DNA of 64,000 nucleotides from Proteiniborus sp. DW1. Lineage in GTDB: Bacteria; Bacillota; Clostridia; Tissierellales; Proteiniboraceae. A program made the translations under genes and the position numbers. Positions 7,209 to 15,321 of the stretch are shown piece by piece. Numbering within the stretch: position 1 is the first letter of the stretch; each line of letters starts with the position of its first letter. The notes under the pieces were generated by a model that made no database searches, had not been told where the DNA came from, and was given only the letters and a program-made list of their open reading frames with translations. Location: assembly GCF_900095305.1 (NCBI RefSeq), contig NZ_FMDO01000030.1, forward strand, positions 62,001-126,000, given 5' to 3'.

Positions 7209-8384
7209 ATGAAAGATTATAATGAATTGTCATTACAAATGCATAGAGAAAACAAAGGTAAAGTTAGTATTAAAAGTAAGGTTAAAGTTGAAAATAAAGA
7301 TGATTTATCTATGGCATATACACCAGGGGTAGCTCAGCCATGTAAAGAAATAGCGAAGTGTAAAGACAAGGTATATGAATATACATTTAAAGGGAATTCA
7401 GTTGCTGTAGTAAGTGATGGTACAGCAGTGTTGGGATTAGGAGATATAGGACCATATGGTGCTATTCCAGTAATGGAAGGGAAGTCAATATTATTTAAAA
7501 ATTATGCAGATGTAGATGCATTTCCTATATGTTTAAATACTACAGACATAGAAGAAATAATTAGAACAGTAAAACTATTAGAGCCTGTGTTTGGAGGTAT
7601 AAATTTAGAAGACATAGCTGCACCAAAATGCTTTGAAATAGAAAGAAGATTAGATGAAGAGCTAGATATACCAGTTTTCCATGATGATCAGCATGGAACT
7701 GCTATAGTAGTATTAGCAGGACTTATAAATGGATTAAAATTAGCAGAAAAAAAATTTAAAGACTTAGAAGTTGTAATAAATGGAGCTGGGGCAGCAGGTG
7801 TTGCAATAGCAAAACTTCTACTAAGTGCTGGTGTAAAGGATGTAATCCTATGTGATACAAAAGGAGCCATATCTAAAGATAGGCAGGACTTAAATCCAAT
7901 TAAAAAGGAAATGGCTGAAATAACAAACAGAAGTTCACAAAATGGTGAATTAAAGGATGTTATAGTTGGTAAGAATGTTTTTATTGGGGTGTCTTCAGCT
8001 AACTGCTTAACTAAAGACATGGTTAGAACAATGGGCGACAAACCAATGATTTTTGCTATGGCAAATCCGATACCAGAGATTATGCCAGATGATGCTAAGG
8101 AAGCAGGAGCCTTTATAGTAGGAACAGGAAGATCTGATTTTGCTAATCAAATAAATAATGTTCTAGCATTCCCAGGTATATTCAGAGGTGCTTTAGATGT
8201 AAGGGCTAGTAGAATAACTGAGAATATGAAAATTCAAGCAGCATATGGAATTGCAAATGTAGTTAAAGAAGATGAGCTAAGCGTAGATATGATAATACCA
8301 AGCCCATTTAATAAGGAAGTAGCTGTGGCAGTTGCAGAAGCAGTTAAGAAAGCAGCTATTGAAGATGGTGTAGCTAGAATATAG
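7209..8384 (+). CDS. NAD(P)-dependent malic enzyme
   Basis: Oxidative decarboxylation of malate to pyruvate and CO2. The 391 residues are the short bacterial malic enzyme type without the C-terminal phosphotransacetylase-like extension. Visible features are the substrate/metal region ([13 protein letters not shown] near residue 36, [12 protein letters not shown] near 137, DDQHGTA near 158) and a Rossmann site [15 protein letters not shown] (about residues 190-204). It is the last gene of the fumAB operon and is followed by a terminator. With aspA it gives aspartate to fumarate to malate to pyruvate. Whether NAD or NADP is preferred cannot be read here. Confidence 0.93.
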   Translation: MKDYNELSLQMHRENKGKVSIKSKVKVENKDDLSMAYTPGVAQPCKEIAKCKDKVYEYTFKGNSVAVVSDGTAVLGLGDIGPYGAIPVMEGKSILFKNYADVDAFPICLNTTDIEEIIRTVKLLEPVFGGINLEDIAAPKCFEIERRLDEELDIPVFHDDQHGTAIVVLAGLINGLKLAEKKFKDLEVVINGAGAAGVAIAKLLLSAGVKDVILCDTKGAISKDRQDLNPIKKEMAEITNRSSQNGELKDVIVGKNVFIGVSSANCLTKDMVRTMGDKPMIFAMANPIPEIMPDDAKEAGAFIVGTGRSDFANQINNVLAFPGIFRGALDVRASRITENMKIQAAYGIANVVKEDELSVDMIIPSPFNKEVAVAVAEAVKKAAIEDGVARI

Positions 8385-8394
8385 TTTTACAGAG

Positions 8395-8433
8395 AAAGCC
8401 TTGACTAGACTGAAAGCCTAATCAGGGCTTTTA
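8395..8433 (+). terminator. Intrinsic terminator after malic enzyme
   Basis: AAAGCCTTGA pairs with TCAGGGCTTT (one G-U), followed by TTTTAT. Confidence 0.75.
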
Positions 8434-8556
8434 TGTTATAGTTCTCTATATAGAAGAGAATAAAATTGTTCATAAATGTAATTTTTGCTGAAAGAAATTA
8501 TTATAAAATACATGCTAAGAGGCAGATACTATAAGTTAAAAGGGAGGAAGATTTTT

Positions 8557-8937
8557 ATGTCACGGAAAGCATTTAATGCTAAGGATGCAGTAGCCGTTGG
8601 TCCATACTCACATGCAGTAGAATCAGGAGATACAGTTTATTTTTCAGGACAAACTCCTATAGACTCAAATACAGGCAAGCTCGTAGAAGGTAGTATTACG
8701 GAGCAAACTGAGCAGTGCTTTAAAAATCTGTTTAGCGTACTTGAAGCTGCAGGGCTTACCCCTGATGATGTGGTTAAGGTAAATGTATTTCTTACAAATA
8801 TGGATAACTTTTCTGCAATGAACCAGGTATATGAAAGACAATTTTCAAGCCCATATCCTGCAAGAACTACAATAGGAGTTGCGTCGTTGCCATTAGGAGC
8901 ACAGGTTGAAATAGAAATGATTGCTAGGAAAAAGTAG
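8557..8937 (+). CDS. ridA: RidA family enamine/imine deaminase
   Basis: Hydrolyses reactive 2-aminoacrylate-type enamines/imines released by PLP enzymes, protecting the cytosol. The 126-residue protein matches the RidA/YjgF/UK114 family from end to end, with GPYSHAV near the start, VYFSGQTP, and the active-site arginine in PARTTIGVASLPLGAQVEIE near the C-terminus. A longer frame opens at 8485, but AGGGAGGAAG lies six bases before the ATG at 8557, which matches the family start, so I chose that. It is monocistronic in appearance. Such a function suits a strain with heavy amino-acid turnover. Confidence 0.93.
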   Translation: MSRKAFNAKDAVAVGPYSHAVESGDTVYFSGQTPIDSNTGKLVEGSITEQTEQCFKNLFSVLEAAGLTPDDVVKVNVFLTNMDNFSAMNQVYERQFSSPYPARTTIGVASLPLGAQVEIEMIARKK

Positions 8938-8951
8938 ATATTTTTATACAG

Positions 8952-9128
8952 ACAAAGCAGATATATTCATGGTGGTACTATACGAGAGAAGCAAGAGATA
9001 GAACTGTAGGCTGAAGAATTGACTATTTTATAGTGACTGAAAGATTAAAGGACAAACTGATAGATGCACAGGTCCATTATGATATTATGGACAGTGAACA
9101 TTGTCAGGTAGTACTTGAAATTATGTAA
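8952..9128 (+). pseudogene. xth: Exodeoxyribonuclease III, C-terminal remnant
   Basis: Only the last ~58 codons of an ExoIII/AP-endonuclease gene remain. The frame reads ...YSWWYYTREARDRTVG, then an in-frame TGA (9012-9014) where the family has tryptophan, then RIDYFIVTERLKDKL and ending in DSEHCQVVLEI. In intact enzymes the last block is GSDHCPV(x)LEI with the catalytic Asp-His pair; here Asp has become Glu while His stays. The N-terminal ~190 residues are missing and there is no start. It is a decayed fragment between ridA and sleB. Confidence 0.75.
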
Positions 9129-9165
9129 ATAAGTGACAGGAGAGTGTACTCTTGTCACTTATTTA
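9127..9165. terminator. Bidirectional terminator
   Basis: AAATAAGTGACA pairs with TGTCACTTATTT around an inner GAG/CTC stem. Its A/T-rich outer arms give a U tract on either strand. It serves the converging ridA side and sleB. Confidence 0.75.
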
Positions 9166-9174
9166 TTAATCTTA

Positions 9175-9867
9175 CTATTTGTAAAACACGTGTCCACCGA
9201 TACGTGTTACATATGTCTTGTTATTTATAATCCATTTACCTGCTGCTTTATCTGGATTGAAAAAGTAAGTTGAAGCTCCTACTGGCTTAACACCATTTAG
9301 AGCATCTTTTGCTACTTGTATACTTTCTTCCGATGGGCTATTGTAGATAGTTCCATCTTCTACTGGGCTAAATTGAGGAATACCTTTATAGTATTCGAAT
9401 ATTACGCCCTTTATCGTGTTAGGGAAATCACTTGAAGCCACTCTGTTTAGGACAACATTTCCTACAGCTACTTTCCCTCTATATGGCTCCCCACCAGCTT
9501 CTGCATGGATAATACGAGAAAGCCAATATAAGTCTGTGTTACTGCTACCAGAGTTTGTCCCACGTGAAGCTGAAGTTCTATACAATAATGATTGAGTTTG
9601 TCTACCTGCAATTCCATCAATGAGTATCTTGTTAGCTTTTTGAAACTCAATAACTGCTTTTTCAGTTCTGGGACCGAAGATACCATCAACATTTCCAGCC
9701 CAGAAGCCTTTATTATTTAAAGTCTGTTGTAATTTAGATACTTCTGGCCCCCTGCTCCTAAACTTTAAAACTGTATAATTTTCAGTAGCAAAGACACTTG
9801 TTATGTTCAGTAAGATTAATACTATTACTAAAATTAATACTACAATTCCTCTTTTACGTATTTTCAT
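9175..9867 (-). CDS. sleB: Secreted cell-wall hydrolase, PG-binding + SleB (Hydrolase_2) domains
   Basis: A peptidoglycan lytic enzyme of the SleB/Hydrolase_2 family. The order is signal-anchor (about residues 6-26, basic start then hydrophobic), a PG_binding_1 domain (about 32-92, with LQQTLNNKGF and DGIFGPRTEKAV), a Ser/Gly linker, and the SleB catalytic domain (about 110-230). IIHAEAGGEPYRGKVAVG contains the catalytic Glu. The ATG at 9867 is chosen over an in-frame GTG at 9876 that lies within the ribosome site AGGAAGGAGTG. It follows a c-di-AMP riboswitch and a consensus vegetative promoter. These argue for a role in growing cells (wall turnover) rather than, or besides, spore cortex lysis. 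Confidence 0.88.
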   Translation of the reverse strand: MKIRKRGIVVLILVIVLILLNITSVFATENYTVLKFRSRGPEVSKLQQTLNNKGFWAGNVDGIFGPRTEKAVIEFQKANKILIDGIAGRQTQSLLYRTSASRGTNSGSSNTDLYWLSRIIHAEAGGEPYRGKVAVGNVVLNRVASSDFPNTIKGVIFEYYKGIPQFSPVEDGTIYNSPSEESIQVAKDALNGVKPVGASTYFFNPDKAAGKWIINNKTYVTRIGGHVFYK

Positions 9868-9885
9868 TGAAAACACTCCTTCCTA

Positions 9886-10008
9886 TTTTGCTTCCGAAGT
9901 TAGCTGACGGGTTCGGGATAGAAGGCTCCCTACTATGAGACTCATAGATTAACCCCTTTAATGGTTCCTCCGTACCTAAATATATAGGATTCAGCAAGCA
10001 TAGTGTTT
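9886..10008 (-). promoter_or_regulatory. ydaO/yuaA-type c-di-AMP riboswitch
   Basis: On the minus strand the leader contains the conserved blocks of the ydaO aptamer in order: GCTTGCTGAATCC, GGTACGGAGGAACCA, GGGGTTAATC, TAGGGAGCC, then ACCCGTCAGCTAACTTC and GGAAGC. These riboswitches sense c-di-AMP and commonly precede wall hydrolases and K+ transporters. No terminator lies between the aptamer and the gene. The 3' arm of the closing helix (GCAAAATAG) directly abuts the ribosome site AGGAAGGAG, so control of translation start is likely (inference). Confidence 0.9.
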
Positions 10009-10021
10009 TGGGCATAAAGTT

Positions 10022-10050
10022 ATTATATAGGTCCAAAAAAGTTATGTCAA
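10022..10050 (-). promoter_or_regulatory. Consensus sigma-A promoter for the riboswitch-sleB transcript
   Basis: On the minus strand TTGACA (10045-10050) and TATAAT (10022-10027) are separated by exactly 17 bases. Transcription would begin near 10015, just before the aptamer. Confidence 0.85.
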
Positions 10051-10396
10051 CCTTTATTCAAGATTAGAACAAATTACATATTAGGCCATATTAAACCACT
10101 ATTAATAGGAGTAAGCGTTAATATATAAATAGATTGACAATGTAATTGGATATATGATTACTTTAAGACAAGAAGTTTATATTAGTAGGTTATTTTAGCT
10201 GAATTTTCTATTTGAAAGGAAGAAAAGAATTGGATTAAATCGTATGAGTATTAGCATACAGTTTTTTAGTAATTTAAGTCTATTTTGACTATGAAATTGT
10301 ATTAAAATCATTTATAATATCTTAGGTAATGAGTTTAAATATATAAACTTAGAACAGCAAAAAAATTTTCTTTTATTAGATTAGGAGTTTAAAAAA
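10051..10396. other. Intergenic region upstream of the M16 peptidase
   Basis: About 345 AT-rich bases hold no gene of supportable length, and no riboswitch or repeat was seen. TTAGGAG before the ATG at 10397 is the only clear signal. Confidence 0.4.
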
Positions 10397-11641
10397 ATGA
10401 ATAAACAATTTTTTGATTGGAAGGATCAAATCCTAGATAATGGCTTAAGGGTAGTCTCTATAAAAAAAGATACAGAGCTTTGTTCTATTCACTTAGGAAT
10501 TGATGTAGGTGCTGTTAATGAAGAGGAGAATGAAAAGGGACTTTGTCATTTTATTGAGCATATGCTTTTTAAAGGAACCAAAACAAGAACTAATATTGAT
10601 ATAGATCAAGATTTAGAAGATAGGGCAGGTTCATATAATGCTTATACAACATATACATCTACTGTTTTTTCAATAACTGCACTTCTTCAGGAGTTAGAAA
10701 AATCCTTGGAGATATTATCAGATATGGTAATAAACTCTACTTTTCCTTCCAAAGAAATAGAAAAAGAAAGAGGAGTTATCCTAGCAGAGTTTAGAAGTGG
10801 TTATGATGATGTAGAGCATTATAGTTATAGTAGGGTAAATAGTGTAGGTTTCGAGAAAAGCCCACTAAGATATGATATATTAGGTAAAGAAAGTATCATT
10901 AAAAATGTTACTAGAGAAAAAATAGTATCTTTTTATGAACAGTACTATATTCCCAATAATACTGTAATAAGCATAGTGTCTTCATTAGCTCATGAGGAAG
11001 TTATTGAAATGGTTAAGAAGTATTTTAGTTTATGGAAAAGGAAAGTACTAAAAAAGAAAAAGATATTAACTGAAAAGAACCGAAGTATAGAGGTTATCTC
11101 ATATAAAAAAGAGATAGAGCAGAATACCATTGTGTACCTATACACCTTTTATGACCTAACTAGAGATGAAGAACTTGCACTAGAGATTCTTAACCATAAG
11201 CTTGGTAAAAGCGCAAACTCCATTCTTTTTAGGGCTTTAAGAGAAGATAAAGGAATATCTTATGATGTTTATTCAGAAATAGATGTAACTGATTATATAA
11301 AAACCTTATATATTTATTGTTCTGCATCTGAGGATGATATTTTGGAGGCTAAAGAAACGATAGATAATTGTATTAAAAACATTGTAAACAAGCATATAGT
11401 CATAGATGAGAGAAACATAAGTCTAATGAAAAAAGCTATGAAAACTGGAATAGCATCAATTCTTGAGGACTCAGAAGGTTTGTGCAACTATGTACTCCAC
11501 CAGATGCTAATGAATAGAAGGATAGATGGCTTTTCAGAGGATTTAGAGGCCTTAAATAATATAAAAGCAGAAGATGTATATAAAGTAGCTGGAAAAGTTT
11601 TAAATGGAGCTACTATTCACATGCTACTCAATAAAAGATAA
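10397..11641 (+). CDS. M16-family zinc peptidase (insulinase/pitrilysin-like)
   Basis: A cytosolic zinc metallopeptidase. The inverted zinc motif HxxEH is intact at residues 51-55 (HFIEH), with the distal ligand in EKERGVILAEF (about residues 122-132), close to the usual 76-residue spacing. The second half (about 190-410) is the inactive M16C-type domain with the RALREDKGISYDVYS block. At 414 residues it matches bacterial mitochondrial-processing-peptidase-like proteins. Only one M16 gene is present here; many relatives work as pairs or homodimers. The substrate is unknown. It stands alone, converging on asd. Confidence 0.9.
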   Translation: MNKQFFDWKDQILDNGLRVVSIKKDTELCSIHLGIDVGAVNEEENEKGLCHFIEHMLFKGTKTRTNIDIDQDLEDRAGSYNAYTTYTSTVFSITALLQELEKSLEILSDMVINSTFPSKEIEKERGVILAEFRSGYDDVEHYSYSRVNSVGFEKSPLRYDILGKESIIKNVTREKIVSFYEQYYIPNNTVISIVSSLAHEEVIEMVKKYFSLWKRKVLKKKKILTEKNRSIEVISYKKEIEQNTIVYLYTFYDLTRDEELALEILNHKLGKSANSILFRALREDKGISYDVYSEIDVTDYIKTLYIYCSASEDDILEAKETIDNCIKNIVNKHIVIDERNISLMKKAMKTGIASILEDSEGLCNYVLHQMLMNRRIDGFSEDLEALNNIKAEDVYKVAGKVLNGATIHMLLNKR

Positions 11642-11733
11642 TGAAAATCCTAGGCTTTAACTACAATCAGATTATATAAAAATAGGTATATACTGTTAAA
11701 TCTATAGTTCCATATGTGTGTTAGAATATATAA

Positions 11734-11750
11734 GGCTGGCATAGCCAGCC
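11734..11750. terminator. GC-rich hairpin between converging M16 peptidase and asd
   Basis: GGCTGGC-ATA-GCCAGCC is a perfect 7-bp stem. The T run on the plus side starts about 13 bases later, so it is a weak or atypical terminator. Confidence 0.5.
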
Positions 11751-11757
11751 CAAATAT

Positions 11758-12750
11758 TTATAGTTTTTTTGTAATTAATTCAGCTATCTGAACTGCATTT
11801 GTAGCAGCACCTTTTCTGATGTTGTCAGCAACTACCCAAAGATTCAATCCATTTTCAACACTAAAATCTCTCCTAATTCTACCAACATATACTTGATCTG
11901 TTCCATCTGCGGTTAAGGGCATTGGATAAATGTTATTTTTAACATCATCCTGGACTATAATTCCTTTGCTCTCATTTAGGATTTTAAATATATCATCTAT
12001 TTCAAAGCTTCTTTCAAATTCAATATTTACAGAAGCACTATGGCAATTTTTTACTGGGACTCTAACAGTTGTGGTAGTTATTTTTAAAGTATAATCATTC
12101 AATATTTTTTTAGTTTCTTCAATCATCTTCCTTTCTTCCTTAGTATAGCCATTTTCCATGAAGATATCTATGTGAGGTAAGCAATTGTATGCAATAGGGT
12201 GAGGATACTTAGTATGTTCTAATCCCTTCATTCCATTTTCTAAATCATTAATACCTCCAACACCTGAACCAGATACTGCTTGATAAGTTGAACATACTAC
12301 TCTCTTTATCTTATATGTGTCGTGAAGTGGTTTCAAAGGAACCACTACTTGAATTGTGGAACAATTAGGATTTGAAATAATTCCATTATGCCATGTTATA
12401 TCTTGCGGGTTTACCTCAGGTATTATAAGAGGAACGTCCTTATCCATTCTCCATGCACTACTGTTATCTATTACAATAACTCCTTTTTCTTTTGCAATAG
12501 GAGCATATTTTTTGCTTATTTCACCACCAGCAGAGAAAAGTGCAATATCTATATCCCTATTAAATGAACTATTCTTTAATTCTTCTACAATATATTCTTT
12601 ATTTTCATATTTTAATTTTTTGTTTCTAGATTTAGCAGAAGCATAAAGGTATAAATTATTTATTGGAAATTTTCTTTCTTCAAGTATTTTTAGAAATGCT
12701 CTACCCACCATACCAGTAGCACCTACAATAGCTACATTAAACTTTTTCAA
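11758..12750 (-). CDS. asd: Aspartate-semialdehyde dehydrogenase
   Basis: Reduces aspartyl phosphate to aspartate semialdehyde with NADPH, the branch point to lysine/DAP, threonine and methionine. The 330 residues show the N-terminal Rossmann motif VAIVGATGMVGRAFL (about residues 6-20), the catalytic cysteine in SNPNCSTIQ (about residue 130) and the conserved RVPVKNCHSASVNIEF block near 230. GGAGGTGG precedes the ATG. It stands alone, so its regulation is independent of lysine biosynthesis genes, and no lysine riboswitch was seen upstream. Confidence 0.94.
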   Translation of the reverse strand: MKKFNVAIVGATGMVGRAFLKILEERKFPINNLYLYASAKSRNKKLKYENKEYIVEELKNSSFNRDIDIALFSAGGEISKKYAPIAKEKGVIVIDNSSAWRMDKDVPLIIPEVNPQDITWHNGIISNPNCSTIQVVVPLKPLHDTYKIKRVVCSTYQAVSGSGVGGINDLENGMKGLEHTKYPHPIAYNCLPHIDIFMENGYTKEERKMIEETKKILNDYTLKITTTTVRVPVKNCHSASVNIEFERSFEIDDIFKILNESKGIIVQDDVKNNIYPMPLTADGTDQVYVGRIRRDFSVENGLNLWVVADNIRKGAATNAVQIAELITKKL

Positions 12751-12916
12751 GTATGAACCACCTCCAAAATAATTAGCATTATAATATAACGCTTATAAAT
12801 CTAATTACACTTACTGTTCATGACTAATATATTGTATGTTTTTAGATTATAAAAGTTTTTTTAAAAATTAAATTAAAGAAAGGACTTATATAGTCCTATC
12901 ATTTGCTTAATAAAGA

Positions 12917-13042
12917 TTAATACTTTCCGAATCCGCCTCCGAATAAAAAGAATATTACTAATATTATTAGTATAATGAATATTAGACTATCCTCAGATTC
13001 ACCACCTAATAATCCGCCAAATAGACCTTTGTTTTCTGTCAT
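12917..13042 (-). CDS. Small glycine-rich membrane protein (41 aa)
   Basis: A 41-codon gene with AGGAGG 7-8 bases before its ATG. The product begins MTENKGLFGGLLGGE, has one hydrophobic span (about residues 20-33, rich in I, L and F) and ends in a GGGFGKY tail. The Gly-rich ends and single span resemble the many tiny sporulation/membrane proteins of spore formers (YjcZ-like). A second protein of the same design lies at 35506-35616. Function is unknown; the call rests on ribosome site, composition and the paralogous design. Confidence 0.7.
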   Translation of the reverse strand: MTENKGLFGGLLGGESEDSLIFIILIILVIFFLFGGGFGKY

Positions 13043-13231
13043 GCACCAAACCTCCTAATATAAAATTATATATGTTATATTATGCTGAAGTCTTTTTTTG
13101 GTGCAAATAATATTTTTAAAACACTTTTATATAAATGCCATTTATGTTATTATTTTAATAATAACCTTAAGGTACTAAGCATATCAATAAAGCTTAATTT
13201 TATATGAACTTATAGTAAGGGAGGAAAAGAG

Positions 13232-13801
13232 ATGGAACAGCTAAAGAAAAAGATATTAGAAGAAGGTAGTGTAGAAGAAGGGAATATTTTAAAGGTTGAC
13301 AGTTTTCTAAATCATCAATTAGACATTAAGTTTCTAAATGAGGTAGGAAAAGAATTTAAAAGACTTTTTGATGATAGAAAGATAACAAAAATACTAACAC
13401 TTGAAACATCAGGCATAGCTATAGCAAGTATTACTGCCCAGTATTTCAATGTTCCAGTAGTGTTTGCTAAGAAGATTGCAACAAAGAATCTTGATAAGGA
13501 AACTTATGAAAGTGATGTTTACTCATATACCAAGGGGAGAACCTATAAGATTAAGGTATCAAAAAAATATATTAAACCAGATGATCATATTCTTATTATT
13601 GATGATTTTTTAGCAAATGCACAGGCTGCATTAGGTCTTATGGATATTATTAATAAAGGTGGGGCTACTCTAGAGGGAATTGGTATAGTAATAGAAAAGG
13701 GCTTCCAAGATGGAGGAAAGCTCCTAAGAGAACAGGGTGTTAATCTAAAATCACTAGTAATTATAGATTCATTTGATGGAGATAAAGTAAAGTTTAGATA
13801 G
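13232..13801 (+). CDS. xpt: Xanthine phosphoribosyltransferase
   Basis: Salvages xanthine (and related bases) to XMP using PRPP. The 189 residues match Xpt length. [16 protein letters not shown] is the family's base-side region (about residues 54-69) and [17 protein letters not shown] (about 123-139) is the PRPP loop. GGGAGG precedes the ATG. Unlike the Bacillus gene it has no partner xanthine permease here, and no purine riboswitch was found in the 190 bases upstream. A strong terminator follows at once. Confidence 0.93.
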   Translation: MEQLKKKILEEGSVEEGNILKVDSFLNHQLDIKFLNEVGKEFKRLFDDRKITKILTLETSGIAIASITAQYFNVPVVFAKKIATKNLDKETYESDVYSYTKGRTYKIKVSKKYIKPDDHILIIDDFLANAQAALGLMDIINKGGATLEGIGIVIEKGFQDGGKLLREQGVNLKSLVIIDSFDGDKVKFR

Positions 13802-13830
13802 AAAAAACCAGAGATTTTCTGGTTTTTTCT
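13801..13830 (+). terminator. Intrinsic terminator after xpt
   Basis: AGAAAAAACCAGA and TCTGGTTTTTTCT pair around a short loop. Confidence 0.85.
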
Positions 13831-13864
13831 ATTTCAATCAATTATTATACTATTATGAGTCTAG

Positions 13865-13894
13865 TTGATTTATTTATCTCAAAAGTAGTATAAT
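13865..13894 (+). promoter_or_regulatory. Candidate sigma-A promoter for the (p)ppGpp synthetase gene
   Basis: TTGATT (13865-13870) and TATAAT (13889-13894) are separated by 18 bases. It lies about 90 bases before the start codon, leaving a short leader. Confidence 0.5.
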
Positions 13895-13987
13895 ATTTTT
13901 AGGTCTATGTAATAAATATTTAGTATTTGCTGGTTAGAATATGCTTTATATATTGCAAATAATAAGGCAGAAGGCAGGGGATATATT

Positions 13988-14767
13988 ATGATGTTTTATT
14001 GGGAAAGACTTTTGATACCATATGAACAAGCTGTAGAAGAGCTTAAGGTCAAGTTTAAAGGAATAAGAAATGAGTATAGAAGATTAGATGAATACTCTCC
14101 TATTGAATTTGTCACGGGTAGAGTAAAAGCCATTTCAAGTATTATAGACAAAGCAAGAAGAAGAAATGTACCACTAGAAAGAGTAGAAGAAGAAATAGAG
14201 GATATTGCAGGAATACGTATAATGTGTCAACTAGTAGACGATATTGAAAAAGTAGTTCAGTTAATAAGAAGTAGAGATGGTAAGGATTTGAAAATTGTAG
14301 AAGAAAGAGACTACATAACTAATATTAAAGAAAGTGGATATAGGAGTTATCATATTATTATCAAATATATGGTGCATACTGTATTTGGTGAAAAGGAGAT
14401 ACTAGCTGAGATTCAAATTAGAACATTGGCTATGAACTTTTGGGCGACTATAGAGCATTCATTGAATTACAAATTCTCTAGAAAAATACCAGAGGATGTA
14501 AAGGAAAGATTGAAAAATGCGGCTGAGGCAGCATTTTTACTTGATCAAGAAATGTCAGAAATTAAGGATGAAATTACAGATGCTCAAGAAATCTTTCAGT
14601 TAAAATCATCACTAATTGTTGATATACTGAAAAAAATTCAAAATCTATATTTCACTGGTAAGATTAAGGAAATTGAGGGGATTCAAGAGAGATTTCTTGT
14701 ACTTCAAGAACATGGTAGTGTATCTGAATTAAGAAAGTTTAGCAAGGAACTAGATGAAATGCTTTAA
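13988..14767 (+). CDS. relQ: Small alarmone synthetase (RelQ/YjbM type)
   Basis: Makes (p)ppGpp from GTP/GDP and ATP. The 259 residues contain only the synthetase domain; the HD hydrolase, TGS and ACT parts of long RelA/SpoT are absent. Conserved blocks are GRVKAISSIIDKARRR (about residues 42-57), EDIAGIRIMCQ (about 73-83), ESGYRSYHIIIK (about 117-128) and EIQIRTLAMNFWATIEHSLNYK (about 140-161). A C-terminal helical tail follows, as in RelQ tetramers. Two ATG codons stand in tandem (13988, 13991) after GCAGGGG; I use the first. No partner gene is evident, the gene looks monocistronic. Confidence 0.92.
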   Translation: MMFYWERLLIPYEQAVEELKVKFKGIRNEYRRLDEYSPIEFVTGRVKAISSIIDKARRRNVPLERVEEEIEDIAGIRIMCQLVDDIEKVVQLIRSRDGKDLKIVEERDYITNIKESGYRSYHIIIKYMVHTVFGEKEILAEIQIRTLAMNFWATIEHSLNYKFSRKIPEDVKERLKNAAEAAFLLDQEMSEIKDEITDAQEIFQLKSSLIVDILKKIQNLYFTGKIKEIEGIQERFLVLQEHGSVSELRKFSKELDEML

Positions 14768-14854
14768 TTGAAAATTAACTTTCCATGGCTTGATTAATTT
14801 TTTGCTAATAGGGTAATATATTTGCAAAATATAATATGTGTTGGGGGAATAGCC

Positions 14855-15178
14855 ATGGATAGAATAGAAAAGAATCTTAAGTATTTCTTAGATAAGTATG
14901 GAGATATATACGAAGCATATGAGAATTATGGACAAAAGGTACATAATGATGGAGGGCCTCTTGATGAGAAGACTCGTTGGCTAATCAAAGTAGCAATCTC
15001 AGCTGCATGTAAACATCACTATTCTGTAAGAACCCATATTAGAAAAGCTCTGAAAAGTGGATGTACAAGGGACGAAATCGAGCATGCACTTATGTTAGTA
15101 GCACCAACAGCAGGTTTTCCTGCATTTATGGAAGCACTTATGTGTTTAAGAGAAGAGCTTGATGAGAATGGATTATAA
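14855..15178 (+). CDS. Carboxymuconolactone decarboxylase (AhpD-like) family protein
   Basis: A 107-residue all-helical CMD-fold protein. VAISAACKHHYSVRTHIRKALKSGCTRDEIEHAL (about residues 46-79 in two halves) is the family core; it keeps the first redox cysteine (C52) but has histidine where AhpD has the second (CxxH instead of CxxC). A peroxidase-reducing role therefore cannot be assumed. A frame extends up to 14822, but TTGGGGGAATAGCC before the ATG at 14855 supports this start. It follows relQ by about 90 bases and ends at a terminator. Function unknown. Confidence 0.85.
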   Translation: MDRIEKNLKYFLDKYGDIYEAYENYGQKVHNDGGPLDEKTRWLIKVAISAACKHHYSVRTHIRKALKSGCTRDEIEHALMLVAPTAGFPAFMEALMCLREELDENGL

Positions 15179-15210
15179 CAATAACGGCTATGAATAGCCG
15201 TCATTGTTAT
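15174..15210 (+). terminator. Intrinsic terminator after the CMD gene
   Basis: AACAATAACGGCTAT pairs with ATAGCCGTCATTGTT (one mismatch). The following T run is weak. Confidence 0.65.
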
Positions 15211-15321
15211 GATCCATAAAAAATCTATCTTGCAATCCTTATAATCAAGAGCTTTCCATTGATGAGTTTCAAGAGAAGTTTTTTTGAGTTTTATGCTTTC
15301 ATAAAAATTTTTATTTTATAA

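Noticed and set aside
13043-13231. Purine riboswitch upstream of xpt
   Set aside because: The conserved core blocks of the xpt-type aptamer are absent; the region is only AT-rich.
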